A stretch of DNA of 28,143 bases from JAFARZ01 sp035651595. GTDB lineage: Bacteria; Actinomycetota; Actinomycetes; Streptosporangiales; Streptosporangiaceae. Positions 1 through 8,128 of this stretch are shown here, one piece after another. The translations under genes and the position numbers were made by a program. The notes under the pieces are model-generated. The model did no database searches and was not told where the DNA came from. It worked only from the letters and a program-made list of their open reading frames with translations. How positions within the stretch are numbered: position 1 is the first letter of the stretch; each line of letters opens with the position of its first letter. The DNA lies in NCBI GenBank assembly GCA_035651595.1, contig DASRFJ010000258.1:1-28143 (forward strand), written 5' to 3'.

Positions 1-1109
1 CCGACCAAGCCAAGGCCGAGCTCGTCATGGCCATCGAGGTACAGGCGAAGCGCGAAGCCGCGCTCATCGTGCGCGATATCGAGCACGAGGCCCGGTCCGA
101 GGGGGATAGGCGCGCCCGCGACATCGTCACGCTCGCCATCCAGCGGGTGGCCGCCGAGCAGACAAGCGAGTCGGTCGTTTCCGTGCTGCATCTGCCCGGC
201 GATGAGATGAAGGGTCGCATCATCGGCCGCGAGGGCCGTAACATCCGCGCCTTCGAGTCCGTCACCGGCGTCAACCTGATCATCGACGACACGCCGGAAG
301 CCGTGCTGCTGTCCTGCTTCGACCCGGTCCGCCGGGAGATCGCCAGGCTCACGCTGGAGCGCCTGGTCGCCGACGGGCGGATCCACCCGCAGCGAATCGA
401 GGACGCCTACGAGCGCGGCCGCGCCGAGATCGAGCAGCTGTGCGTGCGCGCCGGCGAGGACGCACTGGTCGAGCTCGGCATCACCGACATGAACCCCGAG
501 CTTTCCGCGCTGCTCGGCCGGCTGCGGTACCGCACGTCATACGGCCAGAACGTGCTCCGGCACCTGGTCGAGTCGGCGCACATCGCCGCCATGATGGCCG
601 CGGAGCTGCGCCTGGACCCGATGCTGCTCAAGCGCTGCACGGTGCTGCACGACATCGGCAAGGCGCTGACCCACGAGGTGGACGGCAGCCACGCGCTGAT
701 CGGCGCCGAGATCGCCCGCCGCTACGGCGAGTCCGACGACGTGGTGCACGCGATCGAGGCGCACCACAACGAGGTCGAGGTGCGCACCGTGGAGGCGGTG
801 CTGACCCAGGCCGCGGACGCGATCAGCGGCAGCCGTCCCGGCGCGCGGCGCGAGTCGCTGGAGATGTACGTCAAGCGGCTGGAGCGCCTCGAGCAGATCG
901 CGGCCGAACGCGAGGGCGTCGAGAAGGTTTTCGCGATGCAGGCCGGCCGCGAGATCCGCGTCATGGTCAAGCCGGACGGCGTCGACGACATCCAGGCGCA
1001 GGTCATCGCCCGCGACATCGCCAAGCAGGTCGAGGAGGAGCTGACCTACCCGGGGCAGATCCGGATCACCGTAGTGCGCGAGTCCCGAGCCATCGAATTC
1101 GCGCGATAG
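1..1109 (+). CDS. rny: Ribonuclease Y, 5'-truncated by the window edge
   Basis: RNase Y is a membrane-anchored endoribonuclease that starts mRNA decay. The reading frame is open from the first bases of the window, and the residues before the ATG at 27 (DQAKAELV) continue the family's coiled-coil helix. The true start and N-terminal membrane segment therefore lie upstream, and the ATG at 27 is internal. The visible part has the end of the coiled coil, a KH RNA-binding domain with GRIIGREGRNIR (about 209-245), and an HD phosphohydrolase domain with HDIGKA (about 649-666) and the downstream HHNEVE (about 763-780). The C-terminus is complete and ends in TAG. The match to the family is strong throughout. 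The gene converges on the S9 peptidase across a 386-bp gap that holds a long palindrome. Confidence 0.95.
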   Translation, partial: DQAKAELVMAIEVQAKREAALIVRDIEHEARSEGDRRARDIVTLAIQRVAAEQTSESVVSVLHLPGDEMKGRIIGREGRNIRAFESVTGVNLIIDDTPEAVLLSCFDPVRREIARLTLERLVADGRIHPQRIEDAYERGRAEIEQLCVRAGEDALVELGITDMNPELSALLGRLRYRTSYGQNVLRHLVESAHIAAMMAAELRLDPMLLKRCTVLHDIGKALTHEVDGSHALIGAEIARRYGESDDVVHAIEAHHNEVEVRTVEAVLTQAADAISGSRPGARRESLEMYVKRLERLEQIAAEREGVEKVFAMQAGREIRVMVKPDGVDDIQAQVIARDIAKQVEEELTYPGQIRITVVRESRAIEFAR

Positions 1110-1122
1110 CCCGGCGCCCACC

Positions 1123-1175
1123 CGCCCGCTCGCCCAGCGCCGCCCCGCCCGCTCGCCAAGCGCCGCCCCGCCCGC
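1123..1175. repeat. 23-bp tandem repeat, two copies plus a partial third
   Basis: The unit starts CGCCCGCTCGCC and spans 1123-1145 and 1146-1168 with one mismatch (C1135 versus A1158). Seven bases of a third copy follow. It directly follows the rny stop codon and is almost free of A and T. Confidence 0.75.
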
Positions 1176-1236
1176 ACGCGCACCCCCAGCCCCCGCGGCA
1201 CGCCCCAGCCCCCAGCGCGCCGGCAGGGGCGTCAGC

Positions 1237-1318
1237 AACGTGGATGATTTGCTCTTCGTGGTAGATCGATCCCCGTACGCGGGGGCCGCGTTACCACGAA
1301 GAGCAAGAACACCACGTT
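1237..1318. repeat. 82-nt long palindrome, family A copy 1
   Basis: The outer arms are AACGTGG (1237-1243) and CCACGTT (1312-1318). The middle arms GCTCTTCGTGGTA (1251-1263) and TACCACGAAGAGC (1292-1304) are perfect over 13 bp. The apical stem is CCCCG/CGGGG around TACG (1271-1284). A second copy of the same length lies at 6922-7003, also between convergent genes. A two-way transcription terminator or a dispersed palindromic repeat are the two simplest readings. No T-tract follows on either strand. Confidence 0.85.
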
Positions 1319-1366
1319 AACGGGACCCGCCGCGCCTATCGTGGCCGTCCGCTGACCCCACCGGGC

Positions 1367-1399
1367 GGCCAGCGAACCCGGCCAGCGAACCCGGCCAGC
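1367..1399. repeat. 13-bp tandem repeat, two copies plus a partial third
   Basis: The unit GGCCAGCGAACCC occurs at 1367-1379 and 1380-1392 and is followed by GGCCAGC. No function is evident. Confidence 0.8.
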
Positions 1400-1495
1400 C
1401 CCGGGACAAGCCAACGGGGCCAAGCCAGGAGGGTAACTGTCCGCAATCTTTGCCCGACCGCCGGCGGACCGCCGCCGGAGCCAGCACGTCGGTGG

Positions 1496-3490
1496 TCAAC
1501 GTTCGCTGAGCGGCACCGGCGGCACGCCGGGCGGCGTGAAGCCCATGATCTGGCCGTAGAAGGACAGTTCTGCCTCCAGGCACGCGACGATCGTCTCGCC
1601 CCTGCGGAACCCGTGCGACTCGCCCTCGAACGCGAGGTATGCGTACGGGATGCCGTGCGCGGCCAGGTCGCGGGCGATCGATTCGGCCTGGACGGGCGGG
1701 ACGACGGGGTCGTCGAGGCCCTGGAGCAGCAGCACCGGGCAGGTCGCGCGGCTCACGTGCCCGACCGGCGCCCGTTCGGCGTACAGGTCCGCGGCCTGCG
1801 GAAGCGGCCCGATCAGGCCGTCCAGGTACCGCGATTCGAAGTCGTGGGTGGTCGCCGCGAAGCCGCGCAGGTCGCTGACCCCGTAATAGGAGACGGCCGC
1901 GGCGAACACGCCGTGTCCGTCCTCCGCACCCAGTTTGCTGATGACCGGCTCAAGGCCGCTGGTGACCGCCGCGAGCGCGGTCCAGCCGCCGGCCGAACCA
2001 CCGCGGATGCCCAGCCGCTTGCCGTCCGCCTCGCCGGAGTCGGCGAGCGCCAGCGCGGCGGCGGCGCAGTCGGCCACGTCGGTAATGCCCCACTGGCCGC
2101 GCAGCCGCTCCCGGTACGCGCGCCCGTAACCGCTCGACCCGCCGTAGTTGACGTCGATGACGCCGATGCCCCTGCTGGTGAAGTACGCCTTCTCCATGTC
2201 GAACAGCGGGTACACCCGCGCCGTCGGTCCGCCGTGCACCCACACGATGTACGGCGGCGCTTCGCCGTCCGGCGCCGTGGCGACCGGGCTGGCCGGCGGG
2301 TAGACGAGCGCGTGCACCACCGAGCCGGACGGTCCGGTGAGTTCGGCTGCGTGCGGCACCGGCAGGTACGCCACGTCCGGCATCGAGTCCGCCTCGCGGC
2401 GCAGCACGGTCGCGGCCGTGCTGGCCACCCGCACCGTCACCACGCTGCTCGGTATGCCCGGGCCGCCGGCCAGGCCGGCCACGACAAGACCCGACGCGCC
2501 GCCCATCTCGAAGACGCGGTACGGCACCTCGACGTCCGCCAGCAGGCCGGTCTCCGGATCCAGCAAAGCCAGGCGCATCTCGTCGGTGCCGTGCGCCACC
2601 GCGATCCGCCCGTCGCCGAGCACCGCGTACGGACGCCCGCCGAGCTGCCACAGCGGTGTGGCGAACTCCTCGTCCCGCGGGCACAGCGGTACCGGTTCGC
2701 TGTCGCCGTCGACCCGCGTCAGGTACAGGTTCCACCAGCCGGACCGGTCGGACACCACATACAGGGCCTGGTCATCACGCCACTGCGGCGCGAGGACGGA
2801 CTCAGTCTCGCGGCCCAGCAGGACCCGGTAGTTCCGGGTGTCCGCGACGGGCGCGACCCGCAGTTCGGTGCCGTCCCAGGGCATCCGGGGATGATCCCAG
2901 GCGATCCAGGCGATCATGCTCCCGTCGGGGGAGGGGGTCGGGAACGCGACGAAGTCCGATCCGTCGACCAGCACCCGGACCGCTTCCGGATCCTGGTGGG
3001 CGGAGCCGTCGAGGGGAACCGCGACGATCGCCCTGGTGATCTGCCCGTCGGCGTGCCGTTCGCGTACACACCACGTCTCGCTTCTGTCTGGCGACAACAC
3101 GAAGTCGGCGAACCGGTCGTCGATGCCCTCGGTTTCCGCGGTCAGCGGAGCCGGCTCGCCGCCCCGGTCCGGCACCAGGTACAGCCGCTGGTCGTCAAAG
3201 TTCGCGAATAGCATGCCCCCGGGCACCGGCAGGTAGGAACGGCCGCCGTACTCATGCACCCTGGTCCTGGCGTTCCACGGCGCCGCCAGCAGGTCGCGGC
3301 TGTCCCCGTCCGCCCCTCGGCTCGCCACCGTCTGGCGCCCGCCCTCGGCTGGCCGCGTCTCCTGCCAGTACACCGTGTCTCCGGCGATCACCGGGAAGGA
3401 GAGACGGATGTGACCGCTGGCAACGTCTGCGGCAGTAATCGGCGAGGGCCACTCGCCATACGGGAAAATTTCAGCCGAAGTAGAGGGCAT
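1496..3490 (-). CDS. S9 family peptidase (prolyl oligopeptidase type, acylaminoacyl or dipeptidyl peptidase-like)
   Basis: This 664-residue serine peptidase has the usual S9C layout: an N-terminal beta-propeller that limits access to small peptides (roughly residues 30-370) and a C-terminal alpha/beta hydrolase domain. The hydrolase domain shows the conserved NYGGSSGYGR segment, the nucleophile elbow GGSAGG (Ser about 499), GLDDPVVP (Asp about 594) and GESHGF (His about 626), so the catalytic triad is intact. No signal peptide is seen, so it is probably cytoplasmic and acts in peptide turnover. The start is ATG. There is no clear ribosome-binding site, but CATAAT lies seven bases upstream, so translation may be leaderless. 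The gene diverges from miaB across 65 bp. Its exact peptide substrate cannot be told from sequence. Confidence 0.92.
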   Translation of the reverse strand: MPSTSAEIFPYGEWPSPITAADVASGHIRLSFPVIAGDTVYWQETRPAEGGRQTVASRGADGDSRDLLAAPWNARTRVHEYGGRSYLPVPGGMLFANFDDQRLYLVPDRGGEPAPLTAETEGIDDRFADFVLSPDRSETWCVRERHADGQITRAIVAVPLDGSAHQDPEAVRVLVDGSDFVAFPTPSPDGSMIAWIAWDHPRMPWDGTELRVAPVADTRNYRVLLGRETESVLAPQWRDDQALYVVSDRSGWWNLYLTRVDGDSEPVPLCPRDEEFATPLWQLGGRPYAVLGDGRIAVAHGTDEMRLALLDPETGLLADVEVPYRVFEMGGASGLVVAGLAGGPGIPSSVVTVRVASTAATVLRREADSMPDVAYLPVPHAAELTGPSGSVVHALVYPPASPVATAPDGEAPPYIVWVHGGPTARVYPLFDMEKAYFTSRGIGVIDVNYGGSSGYGRAYRERLRGQWGITDVADCAAAALALADSGEADGKRLGIRGGSAGGWTALAAVTSGLEPVISKLGAEDGHGVFAAAVSYYGVSDLRGFAATTHDFESRYLDGLIGPLPQAADLYAERAPVGHVSRATCPVLLLQGLDDPVVPPVQAESIARDLAAHGIPYAYLAFEGESHGFRRGETIVACLEAELSFYGQIMGFTPPGVPPVPLSER

Positions 3491-3497
3491 ACCGCAT

Positions 3498-3503
3498 ATT
3501 ATG
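3498..3503 (-). promoter_or_regulatory. Candidate -10 element for the S9 peptidase, leaderless geometry
   Basis: CATAAT on the minus strand is followed by seven bases and then the ATG, which puts the expected transcription start at or next to the start codon. No good -35 hexamer is seen. The call rests on position and sequence only. Confidence 0.35.
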
Positions 3504-3543
3504 CAGGGCTGGCCAGAGGAGGGCTCGCTGGAGGTCTCGCGGA

Positions 3544-3549
3544 TATCCT
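3544..3549 (+). promoter_or_regulatory. Candidate -10 element for miaB, leaderless geometry
   Basis: TATCCT fits the actinobacterial TANNNT -10 pattern and ends six bases before the GTG start of miaB. The nearest purine-rich stretch is over 15 bases upstream of the GTG, too far to serve as a usual ribosome-binding site. Confidence 0.4.
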
Positions 3550-3555
3550 GGTCCG

Positions 3556-5001
3556 GTGACCCGCACGTACCAGATCCGCACCTACGGGTGCCAGATGAAC
3601 ACGCACGACTCCGAGCGCCTGGCCGGCTTGCTGGACGAGGCCGGCTACCAGCGGGCGCTCGACGGGGAGTCCCCGGACGTCGTCGTGTTCAATACGTGCG
3701 CGGTCCGGGAGAACGCCGCCGACCGGCTCTACGGGAACCTCGGCCACCTGCTCCCGCACAAGAAGAGCGGCATGCAGATCGCGGTCGGCGGCTGCCTCGC
3801 CCAGATGGAGCGGACGAAGATCATCCAGCGGGCGCCCTGGGTCGATGTGGTCTACGGCACCCACAACATGGCCTCGCTCCCGGTGCTTCTCGAGCGAGCG
3901 CGCCAGCGCGGCGAGGCCCAGGTCGAGTTCGAGGAGACGCTGGAGACCTTCCCGTCGCTGCTGCCGGCCCGGCGCCAGTCGGCGTACTCCGCCTGGGTCG
4001 CGATCTCGGTCGGCTGCAACAACACCTGCACGTTCTGCATCGTGCCGAGCCTGCGCGGCAAGGAGAAGGACCGCCGGCCCGGCGACATCCTGGACGAGAT
4101 CCGCGGCCTGGCAGCCGACGGGGTGCTGGAAGTTACATTGCTCGGGCAGAACGTGAACTCCTACGGGGCCGAATTCGGGGACCGGCTGGCGTTTGGCAAG
4201 TTGCTGCGCGCGTGCGGTGAGATCGAGGGCCTGGAGCGGGTCAGGTTCACCTCCCCGCATCCCCGGGACTTCACCCAGGACGTCATCGAGGCGATGGCCG
4301 AGACGCCGAACGTCATGCCGAGCCTGCACATGCCGCTCCAGTCCGGCTCCGACACCGTGCTCAAGGCCATGCGCCGCGCCTACCGTCGGGACCGCTACCT
4401 GGCGATCCTGGACAGCGTCCGCGCGGCGATCCCCGACGCGGCGATCACCACCGACATCATCGTCGGGTTCCCGGGGGAGACCGAGCAGGACTTCCAGGCC
4501 ACGTTGGACCTGGTCACCGCGGCCCGGTTCGCGGGCGCGTTCACGTTCCGCTACTCGATCCGCCCAGGCACGCCGGCCGCGACGATGCCCGGCCAGGTGC
4601 CGCCCGAGGTCGTGCAGGAGCGCTACGACCGGCTGACCGCCCTGGTCGAGGAGGTCACCTGGGCGGAGAACCAGAAGCTGACCGGCGCGACCGTCGAGGT
4701 CCTGGTCGCGGACGGCGAGGGCCGCAAGGACGCGGCCACCCACCGCATGTCCGGCCGGGCCCGCGACAACCGCCTGGTCCACTTCGCGCCCCATGACACG
4801 ACCCCGCGCCCCGGCGACGTCGTCACCGTCAGGGTCACCCGCGGCGCCCCGCACTACCTGCTGGCCGACGAACCCCCGCTGCACGTCCGCCGCACCCGCG
4901 CCGCCGACTTGGCCGCCGCCACCCCGCCAGTCACGCCCGCCTCAGCCACCCCGTCAGCCACGGCAGACCCGATACTGCTAGGCATGCCCGGCCGCGCATG
5001 A
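3556..5001 (+). CDS. miaB: tRNA-2-methylthio-N6-dimethylallyladenosine-37 synthase MiaB
   Basis: MiaB is a radical-SAM methylthiotransferase that adds a methylthio group at C2 of the isopentenyl-adenosine made by MiaA at tRNA position 37. The N-terminal cysteines for the auxiliary iron-sulfur cluster are C12 (YGCQMN), C48 (NTCAV) and C80 (GGCLAQ). The radical-SAM motif is C154-x3-C158-x2-C161. A C-terminal TRAM domain follows at about residues 375-445. The last roughly 35 residues are a Pro/Ala/Thr-rich tail. The start is GTG, chosen because the family N-terminus (RTYQIRTYGCQMN) begins right there. The gene heads a plus-strand group with the dioxygenase-like gene and miaA. Confidence 0.96.
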   Translation: MTRTYQIRTYGCQMNTHDSERLAGLLDEAGYQRALDGESPDVVVFNTCAVRENAADRLYGNLGHLLPHKKSGMQIAVGGCLAQMERTKIIQRAPWVDVVYGTHNMASLPVLLERARQRGEAQVEFEETLETFPSLLPARRQSAYSAWVAISVGCNNTCTFCIVPSLRGKEKDRRPGDILDEIRGLAADGVLEVTLLGQNVNSYGAEFGDRLAFGKLLRACGEIEGLERVRFTSPHPRDFTQDVIEAMAETPNVMPSLHMPLQSGSDTVLKAMRRAYRRDRYLAILDSVRAAIPDAAITTDIIVGFPGETEQDFQATLDLVTAARFAGAFTFRYSIRPGTPAATMPGQVPPEVVQERYDRLTALVEEVTWAENQKLTGATVEVLVADGEGRKDAATHRMSGRARDNRLVHFAPHDTTPRPGDVVTVRVTRGAPHYLLADEPPLHVRRTRAADLAAATPPVTPASATPSATADPILLGMPGRA

Positions 5002-5071
5002 CCTACCCCCGCCATCCCAACGTGTCAATTGCGCAGTTGAGCCCACTAGAGCGTGTCAATCGGTCGTCTGC

Positions 5072-5791
5072 GTGCTTACCGCGGCGGCGGTATGCCCGCA
5101 TCCGCCCCTGCTCGTCCCCGTGGCAACCGGCGGCCGGCCGGTTCCCGATGACCTCGCGGCCCTGGTCGGCCTCCGCGAGGCGTGCGACGCGGCCGTCGCC
5201 GACCTGTTCGCGGCCAGTCCCGACGTGCTCGTCGTCGTCGGCGGGGCGGAGCGCGCCGAGCGGTTCCCGCCCGACGCTTCCGGCTCCCTCCAGGACTACG
5301 GCGTCCCGTTCCTGATCGGCGCCGGCGACCCCGTCCTGCCGCTCTCCCTCACCATCGGCCGCTGGCTCCTCACCCGCGCCCCCCACGCGGCCTCCGCCCC
5401 CGTTACCGCGCTGTGGGGCGTCGCGGCCGGCTCGGCCCCGGCCCAGTGCCTGGCGTTCGGCGCCGAACTTGCTGGCCGCGCCCCCAGTGTGGCCCTGCTG
5501 GCGATGGGCGACGGTCCCGGCCGCCGCGCCCGCCAGGCGCCGAACGCCCCGGACCAGGTCGCCGACGACTACGACGACGCGGTAGCAAGCGCGATCGCGT
5601 CTGCCGATCCCGAGGCCCTCGCCGCGCTGGACCCAGCCGCCGACGACCGGCTGTTCGTGGCCGGCCGCGCAGCCTGGCAGGTGATGGCTGGCGCGATGCT
5701 GGCGACCCCGGGACCCTTCCAGGCCCGCCTGCATTACACCGGCGCTCCCTTCGAGGTCAGCTACTTCGCCGCGAGCCTGCGGCGACGTTGA
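5072..5791 (+). CDS. Class III extradiol dioxygenase subunit B-like protein
   Basis: This 239-residue protein has the N-terminal AAVCPHPPLLVP segment, with a His-Pro-Pro typical of the LigB/MEMO-like fold, and DVLVVVGGAE at about residues 50-59. Proteins annotated this way sit between miaB and miaA in many actinobacteria (recalled, not searched). The family name comes from fold similarity to ring-cleaving enzymes. A dioxygenase reaction is not shown, and the conserved location beside tRNA-modification genes may point to another role. The start is GTG; there is no strong ribosome-binding site. The 70-bp gap upstream holds two copies of CGTGTCAAT 32 bases apart. The gene ends 20 bp before miaA. 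Confidence 0.85.
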   Translation: MLTAAAVCPHPPLLVPVATGGRPVPDDLAALVGLREACDAAVADLFAASPDVLVVVGGAERAERFPPDASGSLQDYGVPFLIGAGDPVLPLSLTIGRWLLTRAPHAASAPVTALWGVAAGSAPAQCLAFGAELAGRAPSVALLAMGDGPGRRARQAPNAPDQVADDYDDAVASAIASADPEALAALDPAADDRLFVAGRAAWQVMAGAMLATPGPFQARLHYTGAPFEVSYFAASLRRR

Positions 5792-5811
5792 TCCCTGGCA
5801 AACTTGGCGGC

Positions 5812-6735
5812 ATGCGCGTCATCGCGGTCATCGGACCGACCACAGCCGGCAAGTCGCACCTGGCGATCGAGCTCGCCCGGGCGCTTGACGGCGAGGTGGT
5901 CAACGCGGACTCCATGCAGCTCTACCGGGGCATGGACGTCGGCACCGCCAAGGTGACCGCCGCCGAGCGCCAGGCCGTACCGCACCACCTCCTGGACGTC
6001 TGGCCGGTCACCCGTACCGCGAACGCCGCCGAGTACCAGGCCCTTGCCCGCGCCGCCATGGACGACATCGCGGCCCGCGGCCGCGTCCCCATCCTGGCCG
6101 GCGGCTCGGGCCTGTACGTCCGAGCCGCCCTCGAAGACCTGAATTTCCCCCGAACGGACGAGGTTACCCGGGCACGACTCGAATCCGAGCTTAGCGAGGT
6201 AGGCGCCCCCGCGCTGCACGCGCGGCTCGCCACGCTTGACCCCAAGGCCGCCGGCGCCATCCTGCCCAGCAACGGCCGCCGGATCGTGCGTGCCCTGGAG
6301 GTCATCGAGCTGACCGGCCAGCCGTTCACCGCCACGATGCCGGATTACGCGAAGTCCCGCCCGGCGGTCCAGATCGGCCTGACCCTGCCGCGGCAGGAAC
6401 TCGGCCGGCGCATCACGGTCCGCGTCGATCACATGTGGGCGTCCGGCTTCGAGGCCGAAGTCCGTTCGCTCCTAGGCCAGGGCCTGCGCGACGGCAGGAC
6501 CGCCAGCCGCGCCCTCGGCTATCAGCAGATGCTCCGTTATCTGGACGGTGACTGGACGCTGGACCAGGCCCGCGAGGAAACCGTGAAGGCGACCAAGCGC
6601 TTCGCCCGCCGCCAGGAGTCCTGGTTCCGCCGCGACCCCCGGATCACCTGGCTCGACGCCGCGGAGGATGGCCTGCTGGCCCGGGCGGTCACGCTCGCTC
6701 GAGGCGGGCGACAATCTGCCCCAGACCACTCTTGA
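5812..6735 (+). CDS. miaA: tRNA dimethylallyltransferase MiaA
   Basis: MiaA transfers the dimethylallyl group to N6 of adenosine 37 in tRNAs that read codons starting with U, which is the step before MiaB. The 307-residue length is normal. A Walker-A-like GPTTAGKS is at residues 8-15, followed by NADSMQLYRGMDVGTAK, the LAGGSGLYVRA segment, and the C-terminal TSRALGYQQM and TKRFARRQESWFRRD segments. All are family signatures. The ATG at 5812 is chosen because RVIAVIGPTTAGKS should begin the protein; the frame stays open upstream but that part is unlike the family. In the Streptomyces order that I recall, dapF follows miaA. Here the group ends at miaA and a convergent gene follows. Confidence 0.96.
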   Translation: MRVIAVIGPTTAGKSHLAIELARALDGEVVNADSMQLYRGMDVGTAKVTAAERQAVPHHLLDVWPVTRTANAAEYQALARAAMDDIAARGRVPILAGGSGLYVRAALEDLNFPRTDEVTRARLESELSEVGAPALHARLATLDPKAAGAILPSNGRRIVRALEVIELTGQPFTATMPDYAKSRPAVQIGLTLPRQELGRRITVRVDHMWASGFEAEVRSLLGQGLRDGRTASRALGYQQMLRYLDGDWTLDQAREETVKATKRFARRQESWFRRDPRITWLDAAEDGLLARAVTLARGGRQSAPDHS

Positions 6736-6921
6736 GCGCCTGCCGCGGACAGCAGAGCCAAGCCGAGACGACACCATGAGCACCACAAGTCACCTAAGTC
6801 TCGCGCGTCGGCGGGCCGCCTCGGTCCTGCCGTACTGATGGCGGTTAGCGTTGTGGGCGACTGGGCGCTGGCGTGTGGCATGTTCCTGGCGGGACGAGAG
6901 CGCATGGCCGGCCCCGGCACC

Positions 6922-7003
6922 AACGTGGTGGATTTGCCTTTCGTGGTAGATCGACCCTCGTATTCGAGGGTCCGGTCTCCACAAAGAGGTAATCCACCAC
7001 GTT
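6922..7003. repeat. 82-nt long palindrome, family A copy 2
   Basis: The outer arms AACGTGGTGGATT (6922-6934) and AATCCACCACGTT (6991-7003) are perfect over 13 bp. The apical stem is ACCCTCG/CGAGGGT around TATT. It aligns without gaps to 1237-1318 at 62 of 82 positions. In the apical stem a C-G pair of copy 1 is a T-A pair here. It lies between miaA and the convergent amidohydrolase gene, in a 295-bp gap with no other gene seen. Confidence 0.85.
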
Positions 7004-7030
7004 GTTCGACTAGCCGACTGCGGCCTCTGG

Positions 7031-8128
7031 TCATTCCAGGCCGTACACCCGTCGCGCGTTGCCGGCGCACATGAGCTCCGAGATCCGCTCGGCGTCGGGC
7101 ACGTCCCGCAGGTAGTCGGACAGCGCCCGGCGGAACAGCGCCGCGCCGAGGTAGTACAGCTCCGGTAGCCCGAACGCGTCGGAGGAGTACAGGAACTTCC
7201 CGTACGGCGTCAGCTCCAGCGCCTCGGCGAGCAGCGCGCTTGCGCGGAAACCCAGGTTGTGCGTGGCGAGTCCCGTGTCGACGTAGACGTGCGGGAACAC
7301 TTGCGCGAGGTAGCCGGCCTCCCGGTGGTACGGATAGTTGTGCAGCAGCATCACCGGGGCGGTCAGCTCACGGATCAGTGGCGTGAGGAGGAGCGGGTTG
7401 CATTGGTGCAGGTTGACGTCCTGGTCGCCGTAGCCTACGTGGAATTGAATGGGTTTGCTTAGATCGTTCGCGGTCCAGATCAGGAAGCGGTGGAGGGTCT
7501 CGTGCACGAGCCGGGGTTTTCCTCCGTGCCGGCCGAAGGCACGGAGGAAATCTCCGGCTGCGCCCTCGACATCCGTGTCTGTTGGCCGTTCGGGGCTTAG
7601 CTCCAGTCCGACCCGGTACGCGGCTATGGACTTGAAGCCGACGGCACCCGCGGCTCGCCGGGTCAGCTCGGCACGCACTGCGCTGGCGAAGCCGGCCGCG
7701 TCTACGCCGCTGGCAGCTGCTTGCTCGGCCACCGGCTCCAGACGGACGATCTCGAAAGCCTCGGCTCCCGCCAGCTCGCCAAGCTGAGCCGGCGACGTGA
7801 TTGGTTCGGGGAGGTAGCCGGTGTCTACGCACAGGGCGGCCAGGGCGGCGGCGCGGAGGAAGCGGCGGTTTACCGCTGCCACACCGAGTTCCGCGCGGCG
7901 CTTGACGTATTCGCTGATGGGAGCGTCCGGGTGCAGGCCTAGCACTGGTGGACAGAGGCGCCGGAAGGCGATGCCGTTCGTGGAATCGAAGGTAGAGCCG
8001 CCGGGGAAAGGCGCGCCTTCCGTCAGCTGGGTTTCGAGCGTGATTTCGTCCGCGTCGCGAAGCAGCACCCCGTGACAGTGATGGTCGACGAGGCGCTGCT
8101 CCGCGACGAACGGAAGCAGTTCGGCCAC
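7031..8128 (-). CDS. Amidohydrolase family protein (FluG N-terminal-like)
   Basis: This 365-residue metal-dependent hydrolase resembles the amidohydrolase part of FluG and glutamine synthetase-linked amidohydrolases. Visible family features are DHHCHG near the N-terminus (metal-binding His pair), FHVGYGDQD, LLHNYPYHREAGYLA, HVYVDTGLA, and FLYSSDAFGLPELYYLG with the likely catalytic Asp. The start is taken as the GTG whose first base is the last base of the permease stop (TAGTG). The frame is open far upstream, but only as the antisense-like shadow of the permease. Coupling to an amino-acid permease suggests uptake and hydrolysis of a nitrogen-containing compound, perhaps a gamma-glutamyl or polyamine derivative. 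No glutamine synthetase gene is nearby, so the substrate is unknown. Confidence 0.85.
   Translation of the reverse strand: MAELLPFVAEQRLVDHHCHGVLLRDADEITLETQLTEGAPFPGGSTFDSTNGIAFRRLCPPVLGLHPDAPISEYVKRRAELGVAAVNRRFLRAAALAALCVDTGYLPEPITSPAQLGELAGAEAFEIVRLEPVAEQAAASGVDAAGFASAVRAELTRRAAGAVGFKSIAAYRVGLELSPERPTDTDVEGAAGDFLRAFGRHGGKPRLVHETLHRFLIWTANDLSKPIQFHVGYGDQDVNLHQCNPLLLTPLIRELTAPVMLLHNYPYHREAGYLAQVFPHVYVDTGLATHNLGFRASALLAEALELTPYGKFLYSSDAFGLPELYYLGAALFRRALSDYLRDVPDAERISELMCAGNARRVYGLE

Larger units (their letters stand above)
1110..1495. other. Convergent gap between rny and the S9 peptidase gene
   Basis: No convincing gene is present. The gap has a C-rich 23-bp tandem repeat (1123-1175), an 82-nt palindrome (1237-1318) and a 13-bp tandem repeat (1367-1399). 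Because both flanking genes point into it, termination in both directions is the expected role. Confidence 0.7.

Noticed and set aside
1613..3211. Long plus-strand frame opposite the S9 peptidase
   Set aside because: Shadow of a high-GC gene: low-complexity Arg/Val/Gly composition, no family motifs, and the minus-strand gene has an intact catalytic triad.
3499..4884. Long minus-strand frame opposite miaB
   Set aside because: No recognisable domain, and miaB fully explains the region.
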